From Deltaproteobacteria bacterium (GTDB lineage Bacteria > Desulfobacterota > Desulfobulbia > Desulfobulbales > Desulfurivibrionaceae), in NCBI GenBank assembly GCA_026388735.1, contig JAPLJG010000027.1, positions 1 to 63,517 of the forward strand: 63,517 nucleotides of DNA. The letters run 5' to 3'. Under the pieces are notes generated by a model. It did no database searches. It worked only from the letters and a program-made list of their open reading frames with translations, and was not told the DNA's origin. The position numbers and the translations under genes are program-made. Positions 35,406 through 44,366 of this stretch are shown in pieces (the first letter of the stretch is position 1; the number at the start of each line of letters is the position of its first letter).

Positions 35406-36584
35406 ATGCACGAGATCAAAGAACAACCGGCCCTACGCACCCCATCACTGGGCCGGTTGTTCTCCTCTTTCCTGCGGCTGGGGACAACCGCCTTCGGCGG
35501 CCCAGCCATGATTGCCCACATTCGCGAACTGGCGGTTGAGCGGGAACGCTGGCTCGACAAGGAAATTTTTCGGGATGGCGTGGCCCTCTGCCAAGCGATT
35601 CCCGGTGCAACCGCCATGCAGGTCGCGGCCTATGTCGGCCTCCGAACTCGGGGAGTGCGGGGGGCCATCACAGGCTACCTCGGCTTCGGCCTGCCAGCCT
35701 TCCTTCTCATGACGGCGCTTTCGGCGCTCTACGCCCGGATGCATGAAATGCCCGCCGTGGTTGCGGTTTTCAGCGGCCTGCAAGCCATTATTGTCGCCAT
35801 TGTCGCCAACGCCGCCATCTCCTTTGGTCGAAATTCCCTTACCAACTGGCAACATGGCGTCGTGGCTCTTGTAGCGGCGGGATTGTTTGAACTTGCGGTG
35901 CATCCGGTCCTTATCCTGAGCCTTGCTGCACTGCTAAGCCTGCTGCTGAATAGCGGGCAACCAGCCATACAGCAGGTTGAGTCTCGGACCCACATGCCCT
36001 CCACCACCCTGCCGCTTCTCTTCCTGCTGGGGGCCACCGCTACGGGCTTTGCCCTGCTTGCTTTCTTTCGCTACGACCTCGCGCAACTGGCCCTGCTCCT
36101 GGCCAGGATCGACCTCATGGCCTTTGGCGGCGGTTTTGCCTCGGTGCCCCTCCTGTTCCATGAAATCGTTGAGACCCGCGCCTGGCTGGATGCCTCGACC
36201 TTTCTGGACGGCATCGCCCTGGGCCAGCTCACCCCAGGCCCCATCGTGATCACGGCAACCTTTGTCGGCTACCTGCTCCATGGCCTTACCGGCGCGTTCA
36301 TCGCCACAGTGGCCATGTTCCTTCCCTCTCTGCTGCTGCTGATTGGAACCGCCCCCTACTTTACCCGGCTACACGCATCGCCCCGATTCAACCGGGCCAT
36401 TGACGGCGTTCTTTGCTCCTTTGTCGGCCTGCTCTGCACAGTTACCATCCGTCTATCCCTGCATGTTCATTGGGACTGGTCCCACTTGCTCCTTGCCGCC
36501 ACCGCCTTCGCTGCCTTGTTCAAGAAAATTGATCTCCTTTGGGTGGTTCTCGCAGGCGCCACGGTGGCCATGTTTCTTTTTTAA
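35406..36584 (+). CDS. chrA: chromate transporter family protein (ChrA, two-domain)
   Basis: ChrA-family (CHR) permeases expel chromate, though many members are untested. The 392-residue protein contains the duplicated CHR domain: half one begins FLRLGTTAFGGPAMIAHI (about 24-41) and half two ARIDLMAFGGGFASVPLL. The GQLTPGPIVITATFVGY signature is in the second half. About 10-12 membrane segments. I chose the ATG at 35406, with AAGGA upstream; an earlier ATG adds 24 residues without homology. It is divergent from hgcA. Confidence 0.88.
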   Translation: MHEIKEQPALRTPSLGRLFSSFLRLGTTAFGGPAMIAHIRELAVERERWLDKEIFRDGVALCQAIPGATAMQVAAYVGLRTRGVRGAITGYLGFGLPAFLLMTALSALYARMHEMPAVVAVFSGLQAIIVAIVANAAISFGRNSLTNWQHGVVALVAAGLFELAVHPVLILSLAALLSLLLNSGQPAIQQVESRTHMPSTTLPLLFLLGATATGFALLAFFRYDLAQLALLLARIDLMAFGGGFASVPLLFHEIVETRAWLDASTFLDGIALGQLTPGPIVITATFVGYLLHGLTGAFIATVAMFLPSLLLLIGTAPYFTRLHASPRFNRAIDGVLCSFVGLLCTVTIRLSLHVHWDWSHLLLAATAFAALFKKIDLLWVVLAGATVAMFLF

Positions 36585-36591
36585 AAATCCC

Positions 36592-36756
36592 ATGCGCTTT
36601 CGGTCTGGACAAAATGATTCGCCAGAAACGGTGCCGACCATGAGGCTTTCTGCCCTGACGCTAAATCTGGAGGAAGGTGGCGACATGCTCCGACCGATGG
36701 CGATCGCTGCCATCGGCGGATTGGGGACGGAAATGTTGGCGGCTTTGTGCATGTAA
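36592..36756 (+). pseudogene. possible remnant of an RND efflux pump C terminus
   Basis: A short frame just after the transporter gene ends with EGGDMLRPMAIAAIGGLGTE, which resembles the last membrane region of heavy-metal or hydrophobe RND pumps (E-G-x-x-x-x-R-P-[ML]-A-x-x-x-I-G-G-L). It stops at 36756, before the usual final helix is complete, and the rest of the pump is absent. The match is short, so this is tentative. Confidence 0.35.
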
Positions 36757-36807
36757 GTTTTCACTTCAAAACACATGCTCTTGCCCTAAAGAAGCAGCAA
36801 AAATAAA

Positions 36808-37017
36808 CTATTTTTTCGGATGCATTATAAAATATGAATAGTTTTGAAGTTCAGCCCCGAAATGCTGGCGACAACGGCAATCTGATCCATGGCACTGTAG
36901 ACTCTCGGGGCATTTCTTGCATAGATTGGCCTCTTCAAGGAGTCGGCGCTTATGTTTGGTGTCTTGGCTATCCTCGATTTGCTTGAGAATATCGCCAATA
37001 TCTTTTTTGGTGCACAT
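36808..37017 (-). CDS. small cysteine-rich protein of unknown function
   Basis: This 69-residue protein has a helical, charged first half and then a dense cysteine cluster (CKKCPESLQCHGSDCRC, about 33-49), suggesting a metal or iron-sulfur site. I do not recognise the family. It follows the TauE/SafE-family permease gene on the same strand 51 bases downstream, and GGGGATGGGACT precedes the ATG. It may be co-transcribed with that gene. Confidence 0.55.
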   Translation of the reverse strand: MCTKKDIGDILKQIEDSQDTKHKRRLLEEANLCKKCPESLQCHGSDCRCRQHFGAELQNYSYFIMHPKK

Positions 37018-37068
37018 AGTCCCATCCCCAGATGAAAATTTCGCAATGGACTGGTGCTTTCTTTTTCG

Positions 37069-38031
37069 TTAATACCCCAAAAAATCAAGAATGTATTTGG
37101 TCGCCGTGAGGACCATAATCCCTGCCAACATCCACTTGATGGCCCTGGCCGGAACAAATTTCTGACAACGCGCCCCGAGATACATACCCACCATTCCCCC
37201 TAAACCAAAGAGGATTCCCAGTAACCAATCCGGAGCCACTGAAAGGTGTGGATAAAACGGGGCAATGGCTTGATAAAAGGCAACGCCGGCAACCGAAGTG
37301 ACGAAGGTCCCCATCAGGGCCGCTCCGGCTACGATGTAGACCGACAGCCCGAAGAAGGTGACAAAAAAAGGGGCGATAATGGAACCGCCGCCGATACCAT
37401 AGACCCCTCCCACAATGCCGACAATGAAGCTCAAAAGGAAAATGCCCCAGAATGAAACGTCAAAAGATTCACCATGGAACGTGAAGCCCAGTCGCCTCAA
37501 GTTGAAATGCGTAACCGTTACCGGCCGCAAATGTTCTCCTCTGGAAATTCCGGTTCCGACACTCTTTGAACCGGAATTTCTCATCATCTCCTGAAACCGC
37601 TTTTCGCTGTTGGTTTTGCTGTCATTGCTGGTGTTTTTTTTCAGTAAGTCACGCACCATTCTAAGACCGATATACAGGAGGACCGCAGCGACAAAAAGTT
37701 TGAAATGCTTTGGGTTCGGCAGATAGGCCACCCGCACGATGGCCCCGATAAAAACACCGGGTAACGTGCCGAAGACTACGATCCAGGTAAGGGGCCACAC
37801 CATCCGCCCCTCGCGCCAATAGCGATACACCCCACTGGGGATGGCCACTATGTTGAACACTTGGTTGGTAGCGCTGACCGAGGGGTTGGTATAACCGAGA
37901 AAGGACATCTGGAACGGCAAAAGCAGAAAGGCGCCAGACACGCCACACATGGAGGTGAAAAAAGAGATCGCGAAGGCGACCAGAGGTGGTATCCAGGGAG
38001 CGACTTCGATTCCGGCGGTTGCAAACAGCAT
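37069..38031 (-). CDS. sulfite exporter TauE/SafE family permease
   Basis: TauE/SafE permeases export sulfite, sulfoacetate or related organosulfonates. The 320 residues include about eight membrane segments and both inverted-repeat signatures: FTSMCGVSGAFLLLPF in the N-terminal half and GGVYGIGGGSIIAPF in the C-terminal half. A hydrophilic loop of about 60 residues (near 135-190) separates them, longer than in most members. I chose the ATG at 38031 because GGAGG lies exactly 5 bases upstream; earlier ATGs lack a site. The substrate is unknown, but export of a sulfur oxyanion would suit a sulfur-cycling anaerobe. Confidence 0.88.
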   Translation of the reverse strand: MLFATAGIEVAPWIPPLVAFAISFFTSMCGVSGAFLLLPFQMSFLGYTNPSVSATNQVFNIVAIPSGVYRYWREGRMVWPLTWIVVFGTLPGVFIGAIVRVAYLPNPKHFKLFVAAVLLYIGLRMVRDLLKKNTSNDSKTNSEKRFQEMMRNSGSKSVGTGISRGEHLRPVTVTHFNLRRLGFTFHGESFDVSFWGIFLLSFIVGIVGGVYGIGGGSIIAPFFVTFFGLSVYIVAGAALMGTFVTSVAGVAFYQAIAPFYPHLSVAPDWLLGILFGLGGMVGMYLGARCQKFVPARAIKWMLAGIMVLTATKYILDFLGY

Positions 38032-38183
38032 CAGGGCCTCCATGAAAAATTGCGCTTGACATGAGTGACACGAAAAGAATAACTTACGTGTCAACGTAGT
38101 AAATTTCTCAACACATTGTCAAGGTCTTCCATGAATCCCCTGAAAAAAAATCATCGGCTCCATCCCGGTCGACGGCAACAATA

Positions 38184-39230
38184 ATGAACCACGGGCGGAT
38201 CATTTCGGCTCCTGACAGCAGCCAATGCCTGGATAGCGATCAGCTCCAGCGGCTGGAACAATCCTTCCGTGAATGGGCCGAGGGCTCGACCCGCAACGAT
38301 GTGCGCCAGTCCCGCCGCCGCATTGTGCTTATCTTCCTGTTGATCCGTTACACGGGGGGTAAGTTAAACGAGGTTCTGGCCCTTGATCCGTTTGTCGACC
38401 TCGATTGCGACCAGCAAACGGTTTTTTTCCGGAGCACCGACCCAGGCCAAGAACCGGGGCAGAGGGAGGTGCAGATTTCGACCACCCTCTGCCAGGAAAT
38501 TCAATCGGCGCTCAGCGATCCAGAGTTCAGGGATTCCTTGCAGAAACTGTTTGAGATTGATCCGGCCTTTGTGCGCCGCAAATTCTACGAGCGCGCTCGG
38601 GAATGCGGGTTTGACAAGCGATTGGCAGGACCGGAGATGATTCGCAGGGCCCGCGCCGTGGAGCTGATGCAGGGCAACCTGCCGCTGCCAGCAGTACAAA
38701 GGCTCCTGGGCCATTCGACGCCCAATCTGACTTCGGCACACGTTTCCTTTTCCGAAGAGGGAGTTCGGGAGATGACACGGTTCTTCATGGAAAGGGAATC
38801 AACGCGCAAGACCAGCGCACGCAACGCCTTCTTCGGCAAAATCGAGACGATCCGGCGGGGTGACATCCAGAGCCTTGTGAAGTTGATCACTTTCGCTGGC
38901 CACGCCATCACCACGGTGATCACCAATGACAGTCTGCAAGTACTCGGCTTGCGGGAAGGGATGCCAGCGACCGCCGAGGTCAAGGCGCCGTGGGTCATTT
39001 TGCAAAAAGGGGAGGAAAAGCCGGCCTGTAGCGCCGAAAACCGGTGCAAGGGCATAATCGCCCGCAAGACCAAAGGCAGGATCAACACCGAGTACGTGGT
39101 GCGCCTAGCGGACGGGACCGAGCTCTGTTCAATCATTACCGAGGCAAGCGACCGCCGCCTTAATCTTCATGAGGGCGATCTGGTTTGGGCATTCTTCAAT
39201 TGCTTTTCCGTGGTGTTGCATGTCGGGTAA
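38184..39230 (+). CDS. TunR-like regulator: inactive tyrosine-recombinase domain fused to a TOBE domain
   Basis: Residues about 40-215 align with the catalytic domain of tyrosine recombinases (FLLIRYTGGKLNEVLALDP and LPAVQRLLGHSTPNLT), but key residues are changed: the first Arg is Lys, the H-x-x-R box is E-x-x-R, and the Tyr nucleophile position is His. Residues about 218-285 form a molybdate/tungstate-binding TOBE (Mop) domain (SARNAFFGKIETIRRGD, then ITNDSLQVLGLREG), and a second short region with CSAENRC follows. This architecture is known in sulfate reducers as TunR, a tungstate-responsive repressor of Mo/W transport genes. No such transport genes are in the window, so its targets must be elsewhere. 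348 residues. Confidence 0.85.
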   Translation: MNHGRIISAPDSSQCLDSDQLQRLEQSFREWAEGSTRNDVRQSRRRIVLIFLLIRYTGGKLNEVLALDPFVDLDCDQQTVFFRSTDPGQEPGQREVQISTTLCQEIQSALSDPEFRDSLQKLFEIDPAFVRRKFYERARECGFDKRLAGPEMIRRARAVELMQGNLPLPAVQRLLGHSTPNLTSAHVSFSEEGVREMTRFFMERESTRKTSARNAFFGKIETIRRGDIQSLVKLITFAGHAITTVITNDSLQVLGLREGMPATAEVKAPWVILQKGEEKPACSAENRCKGIIARKTKGRINTEYVVRLADGTELCSIITEASDRRLNLHEGDLVWAFFNCFSVVLHVG

Positions 39231-39372
39231 GGAGGGGATATCCCTTGGTCTATACCATTCCGGGTCCGGCACACCTGAGGGTGGGTTCAAAGCAAGAATG
39301 GGCGGCCGAATTGGCAAAAATGTGCAATACGGCGAACAAGCGACTCCAGCCTGCCGCGCTCCGAAAAACTAT

Positions 39373-39417
39373 TTGACAGTGCTCCGGGCCTTCTGATAAT
39401 GTGAATGCGTATTCACA
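39373..39417 (+). promoter_or_regulatory. promoter with TetR-type operator of the efflux operon
   Basis: TTGACA (39373-39378), a 16-base spacer and GATAAT (39395-39400) form a good sigma70 promoter. Overlapping its end is a perfect inverted repeat TGTGAAT-gcgt-ATTCACA (39400-39417), in the right place to be the operator for the TetR protein whose GTG start is at 39431. Binding is inferred from position and symmetry. Confidence 0.75.
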
Positions 39418-39430
39418 TAAAGGAGCTGCT

Positions 39431-40069
39431 GTGCCCCCGAAAAAAAGCACCCACATCCGCAGGGAAGAAATTGTCCAGGCCGCGCTCCAGGTTATCGGTG
39501 AAAAAGGCGTGCATGCTCTGACCATCACCGAGATCGCCGGACGAGCCGGGATGAGCGATGCCAATATCTACCGCCATTTCAAGGGCAAGCAGGAGATTCT
39601 CGAAGCGCTGGGCGATTTCATCGGCGAGACGGTGATGGGTAAGGCCGCAGGCATTGCGGCGAGAAAAGGAACGGCCCTGGAAAAGCTCAGCGTCATTTTT
39701 CATTCCCACGCCGCCCTGATTGCCGCACACCCCGGCCTGCCCAGGTTCATGTTTTCCGAAGAAGTCCATCTCGGAAACCGGGAACTCGCCGCCGCCATAG
39801 CAGGGAGGATGGCAGGGTATATCGGCACCCTGAGCAACCTTGTTGCGATGGGAATCAGTGCCGGAGAATTCCAGCCGGATATCTCCCCACGGGAAACAGC
39901 ACTCACCCTGCTTGGCATGATCCAATTCACTGCCCTGCGCTGGTCCATCACCCAAGGGGCTTTCGGTCTGGAAGCAGAAGCTGCCCGACTGTGGGAAAAT
40001 TTTGTGCGGCTCATCCGCAAACAGCCGGTGGCCCTTCCCACGGAAACACTTGCCATGGATTCTGTATGA
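39431..40069 (+). CDS. TetR/AcrR-family transcriptional regulator
   Basis: The 212-residue repressor starts at a GTG at 39431 with AAAGGAG 6 bases upstream; a frame from 39401 would run through the operator. The N-terminal helix-turn-helix is typical (IVQAALQVIGEKGVHALTITEIAGRAGMSDANIYRHFKGK region, about 15-55), followed by an all-helical ligand-binding domain. It probably represses its own operon through the palindrome at 39400-39417 and is released by a substrate of the pump it controls. Its stop overlaps the tolC-like start (ATGA). Confidence 0.92.
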   Translation: MPPKKSTHIRREEIVQAALQVIGEKGVHALTITEIAGRAGMSDANIYRHFKGKQEILEALGDFIGETVMGKAAGIAARKGTALEKLSVIFHSHAALIAAHPGLPRFMFSEEVHLGNRELAAAIAGRMAGYIGTLSNLVAMGISAGEFQPDISPRETALTLLGMIQFTALRWSITQGAFGLEAEAARLWENFVRLIRKQPVALPTETLAMDSV

Positions 40070-41328
40070 AAAAAACACTCCTTGCCCTGTTGCTCGCCCT
40101 GCTCTACGCTGCTCCGGCCATGGCTGCGGAACCACTTACCCTGGCCGAGGCCCTGGCAACCGCGAAAAAAAATCATCCCCAGATCGAAGAGGCCGCCGCA
40201 AGCCTGAGCGCCTCGGATGCCCGGCTTGGCCAGGCCATGGCCAATTACTGGCCGCAGATCAACCTGGCTGCGGACTGGACCAAGGGAGACACCTATCTGA
40301 CCACCCTGGGGGCCATCCGGGAAACCGAAATCTCCTCCACCGCCGTGGTGGTCCGCCAGAACATCTATGATTTTGGCCGCACCGCAGGTGCTACTGCGGC
40401 AGCCCGCGGGGTCAAGGCCGCCGCGGCCGAAGGGCTCGCCGCCAGCCGCCAGGATGTGGCCTTCCGGCTCAAGACCGCCTGGTATCTGCTGTTTGCCGCG
40501 GAACAGCAGGTGGAAGCCAGCCGAAAGACCGTGGCCGCCCGCGAAGTGCTTGCCCGACAAGCCACGGAGTTTTTCAAGCATGGAACCCGCGCCAAGGTGG
40601 AAACCGCCCGCGCCGACGCCACGCTGTTTGCCGGGAAAAGCCTGCTAATCCGGGCCGAGAACAACCGCGATCTTGCCCGGCTGGAACTGGCCAACGCCAT
40701 GGGCGTGATGCGCCTCGACGACCGGCCTCTGCTTGAAGCCGAAACCGCTGCCAGCCCCGTGCCGGAAAATCTCGCCGCTCTGCGGGACGAAGCGCTGAAC
40801 ACCAGAAGCGAGATGAAGCGGCTTGCCGCCCTCCGGGATGCGGGCGCAGGCTCTCTCAAGTCCGCAAAAAGCGGCTATCTGCCCAGCCTCTCCGGCACGG
40901 CAAGCTACGGCGAGGCCGCACAAAGCATGCTGCCCGAGGGCAAGGTCTGGGCGCTGGGGGTCAATCTCTCCCTGCCGGTCTTTTCCGGGTTCGCCACTCA
41001 AAATCAGGTGCGGGAGGCAGACGCGCAGATCCAGGGGGTGGAAGCCCAGCAAAAGACCTTGCGGATGCAGATCGGCAAGGAGGTGGAATCCGCTTGGCTG
41101 GGAATCAAGGAATCCCGCACACGCTTTGAACAAAACATCAAGGAAACGGCGGCGGCCCAGGAAAGTCAACGGCTGGCCATGGAACGCTACCGAGAAGGCT
41201 TGGGCACCATGGTCGAGGCCATTGACGCTCAAGCCCAGGCCCTGAACGCGGAGACCGCCCGGATTCAAGCGGGATACGATGAAAAAATCGCCTTGGCCAG
41301 ACTAGACCGCGCCCTGGGCAAAGAATAG
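40066..41328 (+). CDS. TolC-family outer-membrane efflux protein
   Basis: This 420-residue protein begins with a signal peptide (MKKTLLALLLALLYAAPAMA) and contains the duplicated outer-membrane-factor repeat (about 30-210 and 235-415), with long helices rich in A-x-x-x-L-x-x-A. It forms the trimeric exit duct of a tripartite pump. Translation is coupled to the tetR stop; its own ribosome site is poor. The matching membrane-fusion protein and ABC subunits follow at once. Confidence 0.92.
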   Translation: MKKTLLALLLALLYAAPAMAAEPLTLAEALATAKKNHPQIEEAAASLSASDARLGQAMANYWPQINLAADWTKGDTYLTTLGAIRETEISSTAVVVRQNIYDFGRTAGATAAARGVKAAAAEGLAASRQDVAFRLKTAWYLLFAAEQQVEASRKTVAAREVLARQATEFFKHGTRAKVETARADATLFAGKSLLIRAENNRDLARLELANAMGVMRLDDRPLLEAETAASPVPENLAALRDEALNTRSEMKRLAALRDAGAGSLKSAKSGYLPSLSGTASYGEAAQSMLPEGKVWALGVNLSLPVFSGFATQNQVREADAQIQGVEAQQKTLRMQIGKEVESAWLGIKESRTRFEQNIKETAAAQESQRLAMERYREGLGTMVEAIDAQAQALNAETARIQAGYDEKIALARLDRALGKE

Positions 41329-41351
41329 CGCAGGATAGTAGGAGAACACCC

Positions 41352-42395
41352 ATGCAACTTCCGGCAATACTGAAACACAAGAAAACCCGCTTCATCCTGC
41401 TTGGCGTAATCATAGCCGCCGCCCTTTTCCTGCGGCTCGTTGTCTTTGGCTCGCCGAAGATAGCGGTTGTCCACGTGGAGAAACGGGATCTGGTCGCCCA
41501 GGTGTATGGCAACGGCACGGTTGAAGCCAAGGTGGTGGTCAACATCGCCAGCAAGATCACCGGCCGGATCGTCGAGGTCGGCGCGGACCAAGGGGATACG
41601 GTCAAACGGGGACAGGTTCTGGCGAAACTGGACTTGAGCGAATTGCAGGCCCAGAATAGGCAGGCCGAGGCCAGCTTGGCGCTGGCGACAAAAAATGCGA
41701 CCCGGTTCAAGGCCCTGGCTGCCAAGGAACTGGTTTCGGCGCAGGAGGCGGAACAGTATGAAACCGCCTATCTGCTGGCCAAGGAGGCGGTGGTCGCGAG
41801 CCGCTCTCGGCTGGCGGATGCCACCATTGTGGCGCCGGAGGATGGCGTTATCATCCGGCGCGATTTGGAGCTGGGCGCCACAGTGACTGCGGGGGTGCCG
41901 ATCTTTCTGATGGCCAACCCGGAAACCGTGTGGGTCAAGGCCAATGTGGACGAATCGCAGCTCAAGGGAGTAACGCCCGGGCAGTCGGCAACCATCACCC
42001 TCCGTTCCGCACCGGGCGAGAAATTTCCCGGCCAGGTGGTCCGCCTTGCCTGGGAAAGCGACCGGATCACCGAGGAACTTGAAGTGGATGTGGCCTTTAC
42101 CCCGCCTTTGTCGCACTTTCGCCTTGGCGAACAGGCCGAGGTACTGATCGCGGCAGGCGCACGGCAGGGAGCGCCCTCCATCCCCAAGGGAGCCCTGGTA
42201 GCAAAAGGAAAACAGCGCGGGGTCTGGGTGGTGGAAGGCAATCGCCTCCGCTTTCAGGAGGTTGGCGTGGGGCTTGAAGACTCCAAATTCAGCGAAATCA
42301 CCAGCGGCCTGGCCGGAAACGAATCAATAGCCCTGACCGCCCCGGAAAAAATGCCCCAGCTCGCCGAAGGCCAGAAGGTCCGGGTACAAAAATGA
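41352..42395 (+). CDS. membrane-fusion (HlyD-family) efflux adaptor
   Basis: 347 residues: one N-terminal membrane helix (FILLGVIIAAALFLRLVVF, about 14-32), a lipoyl-like domain split by a short helical hairpin (VNIASKITGRIVEVGADQGD about 62-81, then ATIVAPEDGVIIRRD), a beta-barrel domain and a membrane-proximal domain. It bridges the ABC transporter and the TolC-like duct. An AGGAG site lies before the ATG, and its stop overlaps the permease gene by four bases. Confidence 0.93.
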   Translation: MQLPAILKHKKTRFILLGVIIAAALFLRLVVFGSPKIAVVHVEKRDLVAQVYGNGTVEAKVVVNIASKITGRIVEVGADQGDTVKRGQVLAKLDLSELQAQNRQAEASLALATKNATRFKALAAKELVSAQEAEQYETAYLLAKEAVVASRSRLADATIVAPEDGVIIRRDLELGATVTAGVPIFLMANPETVWVKANVDESQLKGVTPGQSATITLRSAPGEKFPGQVVRLAWESDRITEELEVDVAFTPPLSHFRLGEQAEVLIAAGARQGAPSIPKGALVAKGKQRGVWVVEGNRLRFQEVGVGLEDSKFSEITSGLAGNESIALTAPEKMPQLAEGQKVRVQK

Positions 42396-43594
42396 ACCTG
42401 GCCCTGCGCGACATCCGGCACAACAAAAGCCGCTTTATCCAGACCTGCCTTGGCCTTGGCCTGCTCCTCGGGGTAGTGATGAGCATGGGCGGCATCTACC
42501 GAGGTCTGTTCACCGATGCCACCGCCATCCTGAACTCCACGGCAGCGGACCTCTGGGTGGTGCAGCAGGACACCAGCGGCCCCTTTGCCGCCACCTCCCG
42601 CATCCCTGAAGACATCAAGTTTCGGATTCGGGCGGTGCCCGGCGTGGCGCAAGCCTCGGCCCTGTCGTTTCAAAACATCCAGAGCGAACGCAACGGCAAA
42701 CCCTTCCGCTTCTTTCTGGTGGGGTACGAACTGGGGGGCATGGGCGGGCCGCCCGCCATCGTTGCCGGACGGCCTATTGGCCAAAAGCATTACGAGATCG
42801 TGGTGGACCGCGCCATGAAGATTGCCCTGGGCGAGCAACTCCGCCTGGCAGGCGATGACTACACCGTGGTCGGCCTTACCGCCAAGATGGTTTCCTCGGC
42901 CGGCGACCCGGTGGCCTATGTGACCCTGGCCGACGCCCAAAAGATCCAGTTCAAGGATGACAACAACGCCATCCGCAACAGCCGCGAGAAACTCGCCGAT
43001 CAGCTCAGCCGCCTGCCGTTTCTTTCCGCACACCAGGCCAGCCAGCTCACCCCGCAGATCGCAGGCATCGTCGGCTCAACCCACATCGCCAACACCGTGG
43101 TGGCAAGGCTCGCCCCAGGCGCTGACCTTGCCCTGATCCAGGAGCGGATCAACCGCTGGAACCATTTTCGGCCCCTGACCGGCAAGGATCAGGAACGCAT
43201 CCTCACCGAGGGCATGATCAAAAAAGCCAAGATGCAACTCGGCCTATTCCGGGCCATTCTCCTCGTCATCTCCGGGGTCATCATCTCGCTCATCATCTAC
43301 ACCATGACCCTTGACAAGCTGCGGGTGATCGCCACCCTCAAGCTGATCGGCACCAGAAACCGGGTGATCGTCGGCCTGATCCTTCAGCAGTCGCTGCTCA
43401 TGGGTTTGATCGCCTACGCCATCGGCTTCACCCTGATCGGCCTCACCCACGACAAGTTTCCGCGGCGGGTGGATCTGGTGGCCATCGATCTTCAGCTTCT
43501 CTTCGGCATCGTGATCCTGATCTGCATCGGCGCAAGCCTGGTGGGCATCCGCAAGGCCATGCGGGTAGAACCGGCGGAGGCCTTGGGAGGATGA
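42392..43594 (+). CDS. ABC transporter permease, FtsX/MacB-DevC type
   Basis: The 400-residue permease has the four-helix MacB-like layout: one membrane segment near 17-37, a large periplasmic domain (about 45-270) and three segments near the C terminus (about 285-305, 328-355, 365-387), the FtsX domain. It couples periplasmic substrate movement to ATP hydrolysis by the next gene product. Start and stop each overlap neighbours by four bases. The DevC-type layout without a fused ATPase fits the separate ATPase gene. Confidence 0.92.
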   Translation: MNLALRDIRHNKSRFIQTCLGLGLLLGVVMSMGGIYRGLFTDATAILNSTAADLWVVQQDTSGPFAATSRIPEDIKFRIRAVPGVAQASALSFQNIQSERNGKPFRFFLVGYELGGMGGPPAIVAGRPIGQKHYEIVVDRAMKIALGEQLRLAGDDYTVVGLTAKMVSSAGDPVAYVTLADAQKIQFKDDNNAIRNSREKLADQLSRLPFLSAHQASQLTPQIAGIVGSTHIANTVVARLAPGADLALIQERINRWNHFRPLTGKDQERILTEGMIKKAKMQLGLFRAILLVISGVIISLIIYTMTLDKLRVIATLKLIGTRNRVIVGLILQQSLLMGLIAYAIGFTLIGLTHDKFPRRVDLVAIDLQLLFGIVILICIGASLVGIRKAMRVEPAEALGG

Positions 43595-44298
43595 CGATGT
43601 ACGCGGTGCAGATTGCAAGATTGACCAAGATTTACGGCAACGGCGACAACGAGGTCGTGGCCTTAGCCGACGCCACCTTCGACGTGGTGCCCGGAGAGCT
43701 GGTGGCCATCCTCGGCCCCTCGGGCTCCGGCAAAACCACGCTCCTAACCACCATCGGCCTGGTCACCGAACCGACGAGAGGACGGGTGGTGCTGGACGGA
43801 GAGCTGATCGCCGACGGTGGCTGGCCGCCAGGGCTCGATCTCAAGCGGGTCCGACGGGAAAAGCTGGGCTTCATCTTCCAGTCCCACAACCTGATTCCCT
43901 TTCTCACTGCGGTGGAAAACGTGATGATCGCTTTGGAGAACAACGGGGTGGGAAGCAAGGAGGCGCGGGCGCGGAGCATTGAGATCCTAAAAAACCTCGG
44001 CCTTGGCCACCGCCTCGACCATTATCCGGCCCTGCTTTCCGGCGGCGAATCACAGCGCACCGCCATTGCCCGCGCCTTGGCCAACCGGCCTAAAGTGATC
44101 CTGGCCGACGAACCCACCGCCGCTCTGGACACGGAAAACGGCAAACACGTCATGGCCCTGCTCAAAAAACTGGCAGTGGAGAACAACTCCGCCATCATGG
44201 TGGTCACCCACGACCAGCGGATGGTGGAAGGCTTTGACCGGATCTTTACCTTTAGCGATGGCCGGATCGTTGACGAGAAGCGGAACCATGCGGGCTGA
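43591..44298 (+). CDS. ABC transporter ATP-binding protein (MacB/LolD type)
   Basis: 235-residue ATPase with Walker A GPSGSGKTT (about 43-51), Q-loop FQSHNL, signature LSGGESQR, Walker B VILADEPTAALD and switch His in VVTHD. The start could be 43591 (four-base overlap with the permease stop) or the ATG at 43597, which lies at better distance from GGGAGG. It drives the adjacent permease. A strong terminator follows 13 bases after the stop. Confidence 0.95.
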   Translation: MTMYAVQIARLTKIYGNGDNEVVALADATFDVVPGELVAILGPSGSGKTTLLTTIGLVTEPTRGRVVLDGELIADGGWPPGLDLKRVRREKLGFIFQSHNLIPFLTAVENVMIALENNGVGSKEARARSIEILKNLGLGHRLDHYPALLSGGESQRTAIARALANRPKVILADEPTAALDTENGKHVMALLKKLAVENNSAIMVVTHDQRMVEGFDRIFTFSDGRIVDEKRNHAG

Positions 44299-44310
44299 GG
44301 CGGATTGCTA

Positions 44311-44349
44311 AAAAAAATCCCGGCCTTTTCAGGCCGGGATTTTTTTTTA
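44311..44349. terminator. bidirectional rho-independent terminator
   Basis: ATCCCGGCCT (44317-44326) and AGGCCGGGAT (44331-44340) form a perfect 10-bp stem around TTTC, with seven A residues before and a T run after it. It serves the efflux operon from the left and the AICAR transformylase gene (minus strand) from the right. Confidence 0.95.
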
Positions 44350-44366
44350 GATATTTTGCTGCCTTC

